From a virus, in the IMG/VR virus record IMGVR_UViG_3300037586_005524, positions 1-64,000 of that record: DNA of 64,000 bases. One strand, given 5' to 3'. Positions 26,426 through 36,635 of this stretch are shown piece after piece. Position numbers and translations under genes: made by a program. Each line of letters starts with the position of its first letter. Positions within the stretch are counted from its first letter, which is position 1. Under the pieces are notes generated by a model. The model ran no database searches. It saw nothing but the letters and a program-made list of their open reading frames with translations, and was not told the DNA's origin.

Positions 26426-29400
26426 TTAACAGAGTGCGTCTGTCCCTAGCACATCATAAGGGTCCCAAATCTTAGTGTCTAGACCATGAGTTACTGCAAT
26501 TTGGCGGTTCCAGTTGCCTTCCATGAAGGCCACATCGAGATCGTCGATATCGCCCCCGGCAGCCACGTACTTCTCCCCGATCTGTGCGATCTCGGCTGGC
26601 GACAGGCCACTCTCGGTTATTAAAGTGCCGGCGGGCGCTGTTAGCAGACCTGTTATATGTAATTCCACACCTCCACGGTTTCGGTTTGGGAGCGGCTTGC
26701 CGTCGAACCATTCACCGCCGGCGTCTTCAGCATTGCGATCAACCCACTGAATAGTTACAATATCCTGTAAATTATTTTGAGTTATGAACTCCTCGATGCT
26801 TTTCTTTATTGACCCGGCGAGATAGTTGAGTTCTCCACAACTACCATGGTCAACTGAAAATGCCCAGCCGCTGCCCGCGCTGGTGGTGTTTTCGCCGTAA
26901 ACCCAGGAACTCCCCATATCTTTGACTGCAATCTTTGTAGATGTACTTCCATGCACGTTTGAGTCAGGATCATCTTTTTTCCATTTAATATAACCAAGGG
27001 TTTTATCACAAGTTGCCTCGTAAAAATGTTTTGGCCCATCTGGCTGGCCTACTACAAATGACAGAGTATTTCCGTCCAGGAAGTTCGGGCGGAAATACTC
27101 TCGTGTTTGAGCGCTCGGGTGATGCCAGTTTCCTTTACAGTTTGTACCCTCGTAATCTTCGTTAGTGTACGGGAACTTAATAACCCATGCCACCACAGGG
27201 CTGTCCTTAGTAATTTCTTCAAGCTTTTTCTGAATTTCTAGTTTTTTATCTCCTTTTTCAAATATAGAAACCTCTTCGCCGAGGAATGTTACCCTACTAA
27301 GCACTGGTTCCCACGTATCACAGGCCTCATCGATACACCACTGGAAGTTCGACAAGCTTGGCAAATATGACGGTCCGGGGATTGTCTGCTGGCCGCCGGC
27401 GCTCAACACATCATTATAGAAGCCCTCAAGTATAAGAATTTGTTTTCTTGCTAATTCAAAGGTGGCCTTATTGTCGCATAAATCAACCAAGGTGTCTGAG
27501 ACAGGGAAGGGCGAAGAATTGACACTTTCACAATTAAAATATAAAATATCTAAAAATCCCTGGCTTGAGCCTGGCAGAATCATGCTGTCTGCCACCCAAG
27601 CATTATTTATATAATAATCTTCGTTTTTTGTTAAATCGCTTATTACTCTTTTATATTTCTCAATATAATCAAATGCATGTCCTTCGACTTCTATGAGCGT
27701 ATCATAATATTCTCTTAAAGTAGAAAATATTACTTCTAAGTTCATATCTGATGTCGCTTCTCCGGCTTTTTCTGCAGCTATCAGAGTATCAAATAACGCT
27801 GTGTCTGAAAACTTTCTATATTGGTAGGCCCAATCGAACGACGCCCCGGGGTTGTCCCGAGGGAAAGCAGTTGAGTTAGAATTCCTCGCCTTATATTTTT
27901 GGCGGAGAATCCAATTGCGGTCATCTTCCATTATATTATAAGATTTCATCAACATGTCAAACATTTTTTCATCCGCCGTATATTCTTCTTTAGAAATTGT
28001 TGGATCTTCATCGACTGCGCTGTCGCATGCTTTAACCTCGGCGGCTTTCAATTGGTCAGGTGCTTTATTCCCGAACCAAATACCGCTCATTGTGTCGCCT
28101 AAATACTTTTCTAACATGCACATAGTAAATCCTGCAGGGGTCCATGGGGTCATGAAAAATGGATTACATTTTTTCCATCCTGGATCAGTGGCTTGAACCA
28201 TACCTTTCATAATACCAAGCGGAGTCATGGCAAAAATTTGAGAATAGCTTGGTGGGCTCCCAAGCATTAAAGTTTGAAATTTGTTCCACCAGCTATCCTC
28301 TCCTGTGTCTTCTGTTTGACTGGTTTGTTCTTGACTGGCGGCTTCGGCGCCTCCTTTCAATGGATCCGCCGCTTGTGTATTAGAATAGAATAGAGATCTT
28401 AACATTCCTTTTGTTTCAGGAAACATGCCACCTTTTAATTCTGTTTCAGTGTCATAAACAGGAAGGCCGTTGCTGTCTTTATTGCCCGTGTCATATTCAG
28501 CCTGTGTTGTTTTCGTATATTCATCTAGTTCGAAAGTCTGCATAAGAACATATAATGAAATCAATGTTTTATAATTATCAATCGGAAATATTCTTCCAAA
28601 AAGTTTTTCAAAATCACTTGTTTCTGTCATTAAACCAAGAAGCTTGTTAAGAGGGAATTCATCTTCAATTGAATCTTGATAAGAAAAATATCCCAAAGGC
28701 ACTGCTTTTGTGTCCTGGGCCAACTTCACGAATCCGTCTGCAATAGTTTTTGCATCTTGGTCTGATTTTCCTTGTTCCTTCGCCTGGCTTTCATAAAAAC
28801 TATGCAGTGCGCCTGTTTCTGCAAAATTAAGACCACCAACAGGGAGTTCAACCTCCATTAATGGTATTTCAATTATGGGCGGTGATATGTCGGCGCCTTC
28901 TTTTAAAGTTGTTAAAGCGCTTTCATACTCAACGAACATATATGTTCCAGTGTCAAGCTCTGCTTTTCTAAGCTTTTCATATAAAATATAAGCTTTTTTA
29001 TTCAACAAATTTGGGCCTTCAATGGGCCCATTTATACTTGTATTAAAGGGCAGTAAAAGTTTATCAAGGTCGATCTTTACAGTCTTGTTAGTGTCGTCTG
29101 AGTTAAGTTTCCTTTTTACAGGTTCTTTTTCCAAACCCAGATAGATGGTATCGCCGGTGGAGGGATCGATCTGGATCGCCGGCGGGCCAACGCCGGAATA
29201 TACAGGGGCATAATCATATCTAAGTGGCAGGACATAAACCAATCTTAAGCCATACATCCATGGATCAAAATAATTTGTATGTGGCTCGCTAGCTTGGACA
29301 GAATTTTTATATTTTGCTACACCAAAACTATCGGCCGTCATTGCTTCCCGCCATTGGTTTATATTAATATAAGCACCTGGCTTTTCATCAAGATTGTCAG

Positions 29401-32400
29401 GAGTGTGCCAAATATTTCCAAATTCAAGAGGGAGGTCATTGTGAACAGAAGGGTCGAGTTCAAAAGCCTTAGAATTCATAACATCATCATATTCGGACTG
29501 GGCCCTGGTCTTGACGTGGGCGGACCAGTGGTCTTTGACGCACTGGGCATCGCATGCGGTGCCGATGGTATACATTCCATACCATTTTTTATATTCGTCG
29601 TATACCAACGCCATGGCGGGAGTGAGCTGCTCTTTGAGGTTGTTGTCGGGGTAGTTGGGGTGGGCCGGCGTCTCAATCTCGCCTGGTGACATGCCGGCAT
29701 AAGGGAACGCGAGCCAGCCCATGATTGTGGTAAGTTTGCTCAGGGCAATTGCTTTTTTTTCATCAAGACTTGTTGGTGTTATTTTTATTATGGGATCTTC
29801 TATCTTTGTGTGTTGGTGCGCACGGATATAAGGTTGCAATATAAAACCGCCATTTGGGCCTATTTTTGAAATAGCAGAGAGAGTAGATGCAACGGTATCT
29901 GTACCTAGGTATTCAATGTCGACGTAGCGATTTGTGCCGGCGTCTCCGTGGCCGGTGAAGAAGGCGTTGATTATAGAGAGGGGCGCCGACATTCCCCCGA
30001 AAGCGGCATCAAACTCCAACCACTCGCCCCCGTACCACGTGTCGGTAATGTATGCCTTGGCATTGGTGCGGTACCTGTTCATGAAATGTGAGTATAATCT
30101 TGGTTTGGTTAGGAAATGAGGATTTGGAGGTTGCCAGGCGTCGGAATCTTTATTCGTGTTATAATTTGGATCTATTTCGGCTATCTGCGGCATTAAATTA
30201 AAAATATTATCGTTGGGATCTGGGGATTGAACGTCCCCAACAAAGAAATCGTCAGTATTGTCCGACCCGCCAAAAAAGCTTTTCTCTTGACCCTCCCTGT
30301 ATCCATAATCTCTATCCAGGTGGCGCCAAAGAAAAGAAGACAAAAAAGAATGTTTCCAACTTTTTATATCTATATCTAATCTAGCTTCAAACTCTTTTTC
30401 CATAAAATCGCTAACTGAGATTATTTGTTCTTTGAGCAAATATTTTATACCACTTAAACTATAAGGATTGCGATCATATTCATATGGTTCCTCAGTTAGC
30501 GGATCTAATAATTTATATCCTCGTTTAGTTGCTTCCTTTATTTTTGCCCTTAATATCTTGTTGGCATAATAAACAACATGTGATTGGAACTTTGGCTCAA
30601 AATCGGCGCCATCTTTAGGAGCTATTACTTTTGTTGCCGGTTCATCGATAAATACATTTCTACTAAAGGGCCATGGCGTGCCACCAATTGGATTACTTAT
30701 ACGCTGTGGCCCAGCTTTTTCGTTAGGTGTCTGAAAATTTTCTTTTTCATCTCCAGTTGTGGTCTTGAACGTTTTTTGATAATCTAACATAGCCAGTTCA
30801 TGTACCATATTAGAAACAATAAGATTTATAATTGTTTCTGATTTGAGCACATCTTTTACTTTGAACATGGTAGAAACAGGCAAAAGACGGAGAAAAGTTT
30901 CAACAGTATATAAACGAGCTAATATATAAATTATACCTTCTGCTATTGAGCGCGAAAGATTGGGAGTGTCATTATCTATATCTGGTTCTTCTTCGCACTC
31001 AAGGGCCTCATTTCTTTCGCGAATATTTTGTTTTAGTTCTTCTATTTTTAAAAGAGAAACCTGTTTTATATCACACAGATCATCGGCGGGGAATATTTCT
31101 CTAGGAAAAAGGCCGGCAAAAAACTTTCTAAACATTTCTTTACCATCAGGATGAAAGGTTGGAGATCTCCGAAATGCATCAAGCAAATGATTTCCTAAAT
31201 CTCGTGTTATAATATTAAACATTTTTTCTAAGCTTTTCTCCGTATCTTGCCCAAAATACATCCCGGGATAGAACTTTTTATTTAATACATTAAAAAATTC
31301 TTGTTCTAGCGGAGAATGGAACCAATTATCTGAAGCGAGGGCTGCTTCGTCGATGCCAGACTGTTTGGCCTGCTCTGTTGGGCTCATCGCCCACCAGCCG
31401 CGTTTTATTTTTCCTTCTTTTATTTTTGCAGCGTTTTCAGTATATAAATATAAATATTTTCTTATTTGAGCTTCAAGATTATCAAACCATGGCGCGCCAT
31501 TGTGTAAAATATTATAAAAAAAGAACCGATCTTTACCTACCCAATAGTCAGTTTCAATTATTTGTTTTCCGGGGTCAGCAACAGAAAGATAATATTCTAG
31601 CTTATCGTCAGTCGCGTACACGGCGAGAGGGTTGGATGGATCGCTCCAGAGGAATCTTCGCTTTGGACTTTTTAATATAAAATTACTAAGGAGGTTATCA
31701 ATGCTATAACCCGGGAGCCATTGGAAAGGGGCGTTAAATGATTCTCGTATTATTGGTAAAAGGGCGCGGTCTGGTATATTTCCTGGGGTTTGCTTTTGGT
31801 TTTGCCAGGGTGTGTCGGATTCGAAATTCGTGAGGCCGTCAAGTGGCGGAAAGCCAGATGGGTAGCCTGTTAGAAGTTTATTATGAAATATAAATATTTC
31901 ACTTTTAAACCCAGGCTCAATTGTTCTTAAATTTTGATCAATTAATGTATTGTTTATCAGATTCGTTGGATAGATGTCATGTGGAATTCTATCCGGGTTG
32001 CCACAATCATCTGCAGCTAGGGGCGACTCTGGATTGTACGCTTTGTCAAGTAAATTAAGAAGCTTTTCTATCCTGTCAAGTTTTGCTCTGTTGCAAACAT
32101 TTTCAACTTGTTCTTTTGTTGCATGGCCATCCAATAACTCTCCGCAAAGTTCATGCACGTATGGTGGGATTTCACATTCACTATAAAGCTGCGTTGGTAA
32201 TTTTTTTTGTATCTCTTCACAATATGCAGGATCAATAACGCCTTCAAAACTCTTATGAAAAAATTCCTTAATCTTTTTATAAGAAAGAGTTTCATCATTC
32301 CCTTTTAATTGAGAATAGAGATTTTCAAATGATGTCATTAATAAATTTTTAATAATCTTTGATACAGTGAGTGTCGCCTCGCCATTGTTAAAAAGTGCAC

Positions 32401-35400
32401 AAAGTTCTGCTTGCGAAAGCATGCTTTCCAAGGCTTCCATTAGGCCTAAAATATTATTAGCTAGATCAGGCTCTGTTAAGTCAACTCCTTGGGCGCTAAG
32501 TTTTTTGGCCAAATTTCTTGCGGCGGCGCCCGGTGTTAAATCCATTAAATCATCAAAACTTGCTTTTCCAGGAATGCGATTTTTATTTCCCGGGTCTTTC
32601 GGGTCAAGGCCATCCCAGAGAAAATTCTTGAGGGCTTGGCACGCTAGAATAACTTCATTTAAGGTTTTCTTAACAAAATATAATATTGCTGCGTGAGCTA
32701 TTTGTGCACCAATGGCGCGCATCACTTCATCTGCCTGTGAGCCAAATGTGGTGGTCTTGTCTCTCGGGCGTTCTACTGCTTCTTCTTCTTTGTATTTCCG
32801 CTGCCGTTTTGCTTCATCTTCTTTTTTGGCCACTTCTTCTGGGGTTGGATTAACTGATTTTCTTATGGGATCGACGATTAAAGATTGAATTAAGTCAATA
32901 GCATTCGCACTATAACTTATTATATTTCTGCAAAGTTCCTTTTTAAAATTGGGATCAGTCATTTTCATTATTGATTTAGATATATCGCTCGCAGCTTCTG
33001 CCACTTCAGCATTAGTTACGCCCCCATATGATGAGGGCATATATGTTCCAGCGCTTCCTTCTACATAATTTGCATATGACGAATCCATTTCAACTTGACG
33101 TCTTCGGCCGATGGTATTGGCGATTTGTGTGTCTATTGCTTTTACATCTTTCGAAAGATTCTTCTCTTCTGGTGAGCCAGGTGTCGCGTTTTTAAGCTCG
33201 GATTCAACAACAACCTTTCTAGCAGTCAGTTCTTCAATTTGTGTGTTATATCTGTCTCTTTCGGACATAAGTTGTTGAAATTCTGCGTTTTGTACTCTTT
33301 TTTGTGCTTTGATTGTCTTAGCAGCATTGGCTACTTCTGTTGCAACTTGTGCAGTAGATTCTGCAATTAATTTGGTCAAAGTGCCGTCTTTGCTTATATT
33401 ATCAAAAAAGTTGTCAGCACCCATTTCTTTCATTGCATATCTACAAGCTATTTCAAGCCACTCGTTTGGATCTAGCCAACATTTTATTGCTTGTTTTACT
33501 AAAGTTTTAACGTCTGCCTGACTTAAGACTCTCGTGAAAATCGAACTTACGGGGTTGGGCCCATCTTCGATCCGTAATCGATCTCTTGTTTCAGGCAAAG
33601 TTCGCCAAAAATCATCGGCCACGTTGCGTACCCACTTTCGACTATAATGGGTATAATTTTCAGCCCAAGTTGGATCATTGGTCATTGCATTCGCGCTCAT
33701 TCTTGATTTGTGTGATGCAAGTGGTCCATGATTGTTAGTTATATACTGTTCCTGGGCCTTTTTGGTTCCTTCAGGATGATCATGAAGAAACTTATGAGTA
33801 TGCTGAATAGGTCCAATATATTTTTCAATAAAACTAAGAAGATCCAACTTTGTCCTGGCTGTTTCTGGGTCTATGTTAAAATCTACTTTAGGGTTGCGGC
33901 TGGCGCGGTCATCAACTACATCAAAACTATTTCCTTTGTGCATTGTAGATATAAAATATAATGTTCTTTCTGTGTCGGTCACAGTTCTGCGTAGTGTGCG
34001 CCGGAAGTCTTGAAAAGCGGGCTCTAAAGAAGCATTGAAGCCTCCTCCAAGGATTCTTGAATGTTCAACTTCACCCAGTCTTTGTATGCCAATTAAGCCA
34101 GGGGCCGTGCTATCTTCATTAAACTTAGTTTTCGGAGCGTATTCCCGTACATATGCAATATCCCAATCGGGTGCTGGGCCGTGAATTTTTTCTAGTTTTT
34201 TGTTTGATTTAGTAATGCCAATTTCAATTAAGTTCTTATCTTTGCCCCATGTTTCTGGATATTTTGCCCACTCTTCTTGTGCTTCTGAGGTTGGCCTATC
34301 CCCGGAGAAAAATCCACTGGGGACTCCTTGGCCGCCGCCGGCGGTGGCATCTTTTAATAAAGTTTTTAGTGCTTCTCTGAAGTCCTCTATCTGGTCTGCT
34401 TCGTTATCAAGCGATATCGTGTCCCAGCTGCCAAGTGCTGTTCCTTTTGGCGCCGGAGTTGGGCCAATTTCAAGTGGCGGTATAGACTCCTTTTGGGCTT
34501 GCTGATATACCTTTAATGTTTTTGCTATTTCATCAAGATCGTCATCGATTGATCCAACTTTCATAATTATTGCCCTATCAGGCGCTAAAACTTCTAGATT
34601 GGCACCAGGATCCGCGTCCTGAAGAAGGAGCAGTGTGGCTGGTTTACTTATCCCAATAAGAAAAGTTAAGCCTGGGTTGAACATACTTTGGTTGTCTTCT
34701 ATGTCCTCTATTTCGGCATTAATAGAAGCCAATTCAGCTTCTTGGAGACTATCTGGTGGCGGTGGCTGCGGTATTGCGTCTCTTTGTGCTTTAAGTTCTG
34801 CAAGTTTTTGTTTGTCTGCAGGCGCGTGAGCATCCTTTCTAGTTTCAATTGTATAGCCCCCAAATTCAACATAACCAGCTTTGATAAACTCTTCAACTTT
34901 GGGCCCAATCAAATTATAATAATCTTCTCGGTTTGTTTGTCCTGGGCCAGTAATGGCGCCTTTGTGGGCTATATTAGCCTTGACAAATCTTCTACCCAAC
35001 AATTCCAACGCAAGAGGAAGTGAAGCTTTAACCATATCGAACCAGGTTTCATACCCAATTTCAACACTGCCTTGGGCGAATTGTGCGATTGGATGTAAAT
35101 TTTTATATGATCTATAATCAAATGTATAATAGTACCAATCACTATCTTCTAATAATTCAACAAATCCAAATGGCTTATCTTCTAACCCATCAGCCCCAAC
35201 TGGTTCGACATCATGGATATCAATAGCATGCTGTGTTGCTAAGTGTATAAAACTTTCTGGTACTAGTGCTTTGGTGCGTATATTTGAGTCGACTGTGACA
35301 CTCTGCGGTGCTGGCGAGGCCTGCGTCATGGCGTAGAGACGGTCGCCGCCGATGATCGGTCCGCGCTTGGCGTCGTCTTCGTCCGCGGTGTAGAGATCCA

Positions 35401-35548
35401 CCATTGCGTCGAATGGGTTGGTGGCGCCCTTTTTACCAAAGGTTTCCGCCGCGCCCTCACCAGTCCATAAATCATCGGTAGACCACTTTTCTTTAATTAG
35501 ATCAATAACTTCTTGATATCTTTTGCTGCCGAAATAGCCTTCTTTCAC
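26426..35548 (-). CDS. Giant virion structural protein (3040 aa)
   Basis: A 9.1 kb gene with a GTG start supported by AGGAG 7 bases upstream. I recognise no catalytic domain. Residues of about 735-806 form a heptad-rich coiled coil (ERDRYNTQIEELTARK), with another charged helix near 900 (EEVAKKEDEAKRQRKYKEEE). Most of the rest is a mixture of Pro, Asp and Tyr-rich segments. The gene lies between the spike-like gene and gp25, inside the baseplate module, so it is probably a baseplate component. Several stretches (26440-26730, 29490-29700, 29930-30060, 35280-35460) have much higher G+C than the surrounding coding sequence, including both ends of the gene. Tape measure is less likely because no long repeated helix dominates. 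Confidence 0.6.
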   Translation of the reverse strand: MKEGYFGSKRYQEVIDLIKEKWSTDDLWTGEGAAETFGKKGATNPFDAMVDLYTADEDDAKRGPIIGGDRLYAMTQASPAPQSVTVDSNIRTKALVPESFIHLATQHAIDIHDVEPVGADGLEDKPFGFVELLEDSDWYYYTFDYRSYKNLHPIAQFAQGSVEIGYETWFDMVKASLPLALELLGRRFVKANIAHKGAITGPGQTNREDYYNLIGPKVEEFIKAGYVEFGGYTIETRKDAHAPADKQKLAELKAQRDAIPQPPPPDSLQEAELASINAEIEDIEDNQSMFNPGLTFLIGISKPATLLLLQDADPGANLEVLAPDRAIIMKVGSIDDDLDEIAKTLKVYQQAQKESIPPLEIGPTPAPKGTALGSWDTISLDNEADQIEDFREALKTLLKDATAGGGQGVPSGFFSGDRPTSEAQEEWAKYPETWGKDKNLIEIGITKSNKKLEKIHGPAPDWDIAYVREYAPKTKFNEDSTAPGLIGIQRLGEVEHSRILGGGFNASLEPAFQDFRRTLRRTVTDTERTLYFISTMHKGNSFDVVDDRASRNPKVDFNIDPETARTKLDLLSFIEKYIGPIQHTHKFLHDHPEGTKKAQEQYITNNHGPLASHKSRMSANAMTNDPTWAENYTHYSRKWVRNVADDFWRTLPETRDRLRIEDGPNPVSSIFTRVLSQADVKTLVKQAIKCWLDPNEWLEIACRYAMKEMGADNFFDNISKDGTLTKLIAESTAQVATEVANAAKTIKAQKRVQNAEFQQLMSERDRYNTQIEELTARKVVVESELKNATPGSPEEKNLSKDVKAIDTQIANTIGRRRQVEMDSSYANYVEGSAGTYMPSSYGGVTNAEVAEAASDISKSIMKMTDPNFKKELCRNIISYSANAIDLIQSLIVDPIRKSVNPTPEEVAKKEDEAKRQRKYKEEEAVERPRDKTTTFGSQADEVMRAIGAQIAHAAILYFVKKTLNEVILACQALKNFLWDGLDPKDPGNKNRIPGKASFDDLMDLTPGAAARNLAKKLSAQGVDLTEPDLANNILGLMEALESMLSQAELCALFNNGEATLTVSKIIKNLLMTSFENLYSQLKGNDETLSYKKIKEFFHKSFEGVIDPAYCEEIQKKLPTQLYSECEIPPYVHELCGELLDGHATKEQVENVCNRAKLDRIEKLLNLLDKAYNPESPLAADDCGNPDRIPHDIYPTNLINNTLIDQNLRTIEPGFKSEIFIFHNKLLTGYPSGFPPLDGLTNFESDTPWQNQKQTPGNIPDRALLPIIRESFNAPFQWLPGYSIDNLLSNFILKSPKRRFLWSDPSNPLAVYATDDKLEYYLSVADPGKQIIETDYWVGKDRFFFYNILHNGAPWFDNLEAQIRKYLYLYTENAAKIKEGKIKRGWWAMSPTEQAKQSGIDEAALASDNWFHSPLEQEFFNVLNKKFYPGMYFGQDTEKSLEKMFNIITRDLGNHLLDAFRRSPTFHPDGKEMFRKFFAGLFPREIFPADDLCDIKQVSLLKIEELKQNIRERNEALECEEEPDIDNDTPNLSRSIAEGIIYILARLYTVETFLRLLPVSTMFKVKDVLKSETIINLIVSNMVHELAMLDYQKTFKTTTGDEKENFQTPNEKAGPQRISNPIGGTPWPFSRNVFIDEPATKVIAPKDGADFEPKFQSHVVYYANKILRAKIKEATKRGYKLLDPLTEEPYEYDRNPYSLSGIKYLLKEQIISVSDFMEKEFEARLDIDIKSWKHSFLSSFLWRHLDRDYGYREGQEKSFFGGSDNTDDFFVGDVQSPDPNDNIFNLMPQIAEIDPNYNTNKDSDAWQPPNPHFLTKPRLYSHFMNRYRTNAKAYITDTWYGGEWLEFDAAFGGMSAPLSIINAFFTGHGDAGTNRYVDIEYLGTDTVASTLSAISKIGPNGGFILQPYIRAHQHTKIEDPIIKITPTSLDEKKAIALSKLTTIMGWLAFPYAGMSPGEIETPAHPNYPDNNLKEQLTPAMALVYDEYKKWYGMYTIGTACDAQCVKDHWSAHVKTRAQSEYDDVMNSKAFELDPSVHNDLPLEFGNIWHTPDNLDEKPGAYININQWREAMTADSFGVAKYKNSVQASEPHTNYFDPWMYGLRLVYVLPLRYDYAPVYSGVGPPAIQIDPSTGDTIYLGLEKEPVKRKLNSDDTNKTVKIDLDKLLLPFNTSINGPIEGPNLLNKKAYILYEKLRKAELDTGTYMFVEYESALTTLKEGADISPPIIEIPLMEVELPVGGLNFAETGALHSFYESQAKEQGKSDQDAKTIADGFVKLAQDTKAVPLGYFSYQDSIEDEFPLNKLLGLMTETSDFEKLFGRIFPIDNYKTLISLYVLMQTFELDEYTKTTQAEYDTGNKDSNGLPVYDTETELKGGMFPETKGMLRSLFYSNTQAADPLKGGAEAASQEQTSQTEDTGEDSWWNKFQTLMLGSPPSYSQIFAMTPLGIMKGMVQATDPGWKKCNPFFMTPWTPAGFTMCMLEKYLGDTMSGIWFGNKAPDQLKAAEVKACDSAVDEDPTISKEEYTADEKMFDMLMKSYNIMEDDRNWILRQKYKARNSNSTAFPRDNPGASFDWAYQYRKFSDTALFDTLIAAEKAGEATSDMNLEVIFSTLREYYDTLIEVEGHAFDYIEKYKRVISDLTKNEDYYINNAWVADSMILPGSSQGFLDILYFNCESVNSSPFPVSDTLVDLCDNKATFELARKQILILEGFYNDVLSAGGQQTIPGPSYLPSLSNFQWCIDEACDTWEPVLSRVTFLGEEVSIFEKGDKKLEIQKKLEEITKDSPVVAWVIKFPYTNEDYEGTNCKGNWHHPSAQTREYFRPNFLDGNTLSFVVGQPDGPKHFYEATCDKTLGYIKWKKDDPDSNVHGSTSTKIAVKDMGSSWVYGENTTSAGSGWAFSVDHGSCGELNYLAGSIKKSIEEFITQNNLQDIVTIQWVDRNAEDAGGEWFDGKPLPNRNRGGVELHITGLLTAPAGTLITESGLSPAEIAQIGEKYVAAGGDIDDLDVAFMEGNWNRQIAVTHGLDTKIWDPYDVLGTDALC

Positions 35549-35557
35549 TTCTTTCTC

Positions 35558-36634
35558 CTAATTTGTATTGTTATATTTGCTCTTGATGTAGCACTTTGGA
35601 TTTTGTGGGTTAAGATATTTTGACTCGATTTTTCGAATATTCTTTGTGTGCCTCTTATAAGAAACAAATACTGTTGTCCCAATACCATTGCTAGCATCAC
35701 AGCCACTATTTATATTTCGTGCGTCTTCTCGTACCGGAGTATATGGACATGCTGGCGGGTGCCCATGATTAGAATAATGGTCTAAAAATTGAACCAGATA
35801 ATTAACTAATTTTTGATTTGTTGACATGATTTGTCTTATTTCATAAGAAATTTCGCGCAAGCATCCTTCCAAATTATCGCCTTTCACTAAAGGTTGCATG
35901 GTCGCACCTCTTTTCAAAAATTTGTTTTCGCCGTCGCCGAGCTTTTCTGTCACTGTGGCGTTCTCTGGGTCTATGGCGATCAAATCAATTCCTTTGGCTG
36001 TGATGACTTCGCCATATGAGTTAACTTTATCGGGTCCGGTTATTAATTTAATTCCCTCATTTCCTATAATTCTTATTGCATCGGCTTTGATACCAATTCC
36101 AGACATATTAATAGATGGTTTGACTTTTCCTTCGGGAATCCCACGAAGCTTGGTGAGGCCAAAATTATCATCAATATCTGTTTTTTGACTAATATAAATT
36201 CTAGCTGCATCAGTTGCAAATTTTACAGGCGCGGGGTTTTGCTTGTCTTCTTTCGGGGCATATGGAACTAGCATCGGATCGACCATCATGGAGCTTTCCG
36301 TATCGCCTTCGCCGGCATACTTAAATTTTTCTATTGGCGTTGGGTGCATTCTTCCGACTACAAGATCAATCATTCCACATTGTGTGTCGCCTTTACCGCC
36401 ATACCCTGAATATATCCCACCTGGTCTATCTCGGCCTAGGACAATATAACTATTGTTTTTTCCAGGAATTACTGTTTCACAATCTGCCTTCACAAAATGA
36501 GGTATTGGTTCTCTAATATTTCCACAATTTAGGCCGGGGACTTTTTTAGTCTTTGACTGGTTCGTTTTGGCCTTTTGGAGATCCTTGGAGTCCATGCCGC
36601 TTTGGTTTATTGCTGGTACATCGCCATTTGCCAT
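35558..36634 (-). CDS. Possible baseplate spike component (358 aa)
   Basis: Residues of about 175-200 contain a GIGIKADAIRIIGNEGIKLI pattern, typical of short beta-helix or needle repeats in phage spikes. Other parts are Gly/Pro/Lys-rich with conserved-looking CGMIDLVVGRM and a C-terminal Cys/His-rich stretch (YSNHGHPPACPY). It is placed directly after the OB-fold gene with a one-base gap. In T4 the gp5 spike combines OB fold and beta helix in one chain, so these two neighbours may split that job. The His/Cys cluster could bind a metal. The role is inferred from pattern and position. Confidence 0.5.
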   Translation of the reverse strand: MANGDVPAINQSGMDSKDLQKAKTNQSKTKKVPGLNCGNIREPIPHFVKADCETVIPGKNNSYIVLGRDRPGGIYSGYGGKGDTQCGMIDLVVGRMHPTPIEKFKYAGEGDTESSMMVDPMLVPYAPKEDKQNPAPVKFATDAARIYISQKTDIDDNFGLTKLRGIPEGKVKPSINMSGIGIKADAIRIIGNEGIKLITGPDKVNSYGEVITAKGIDLIAIDPENATVTEKLGDGENKFLKRGATMQPLVKGDNLEGCLREISYEIRQIMSTNQKLVNYLVQFLDHYSNHGHPPACPYTPVREDARNINSGCDASNGIGTTVFVSYKRHTKNIRKIESKYLNPQNPKCYIKSKYNNTN

Positions 36635-36635
36635 T

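Noticed and set aside
26472-26711. Minus-strand frame in the GC-rich end of the 3040-residue gene
   Set aside because: Arg-rich out-of-frame translation caused by the high local G+C; the main frame continues through it.
26426-35548. Tape measure protein
   Set aside because: Only limited coiled-coil regions are visible and there are no membrane helices or long repeats, while the gene sits in the baseplate module.
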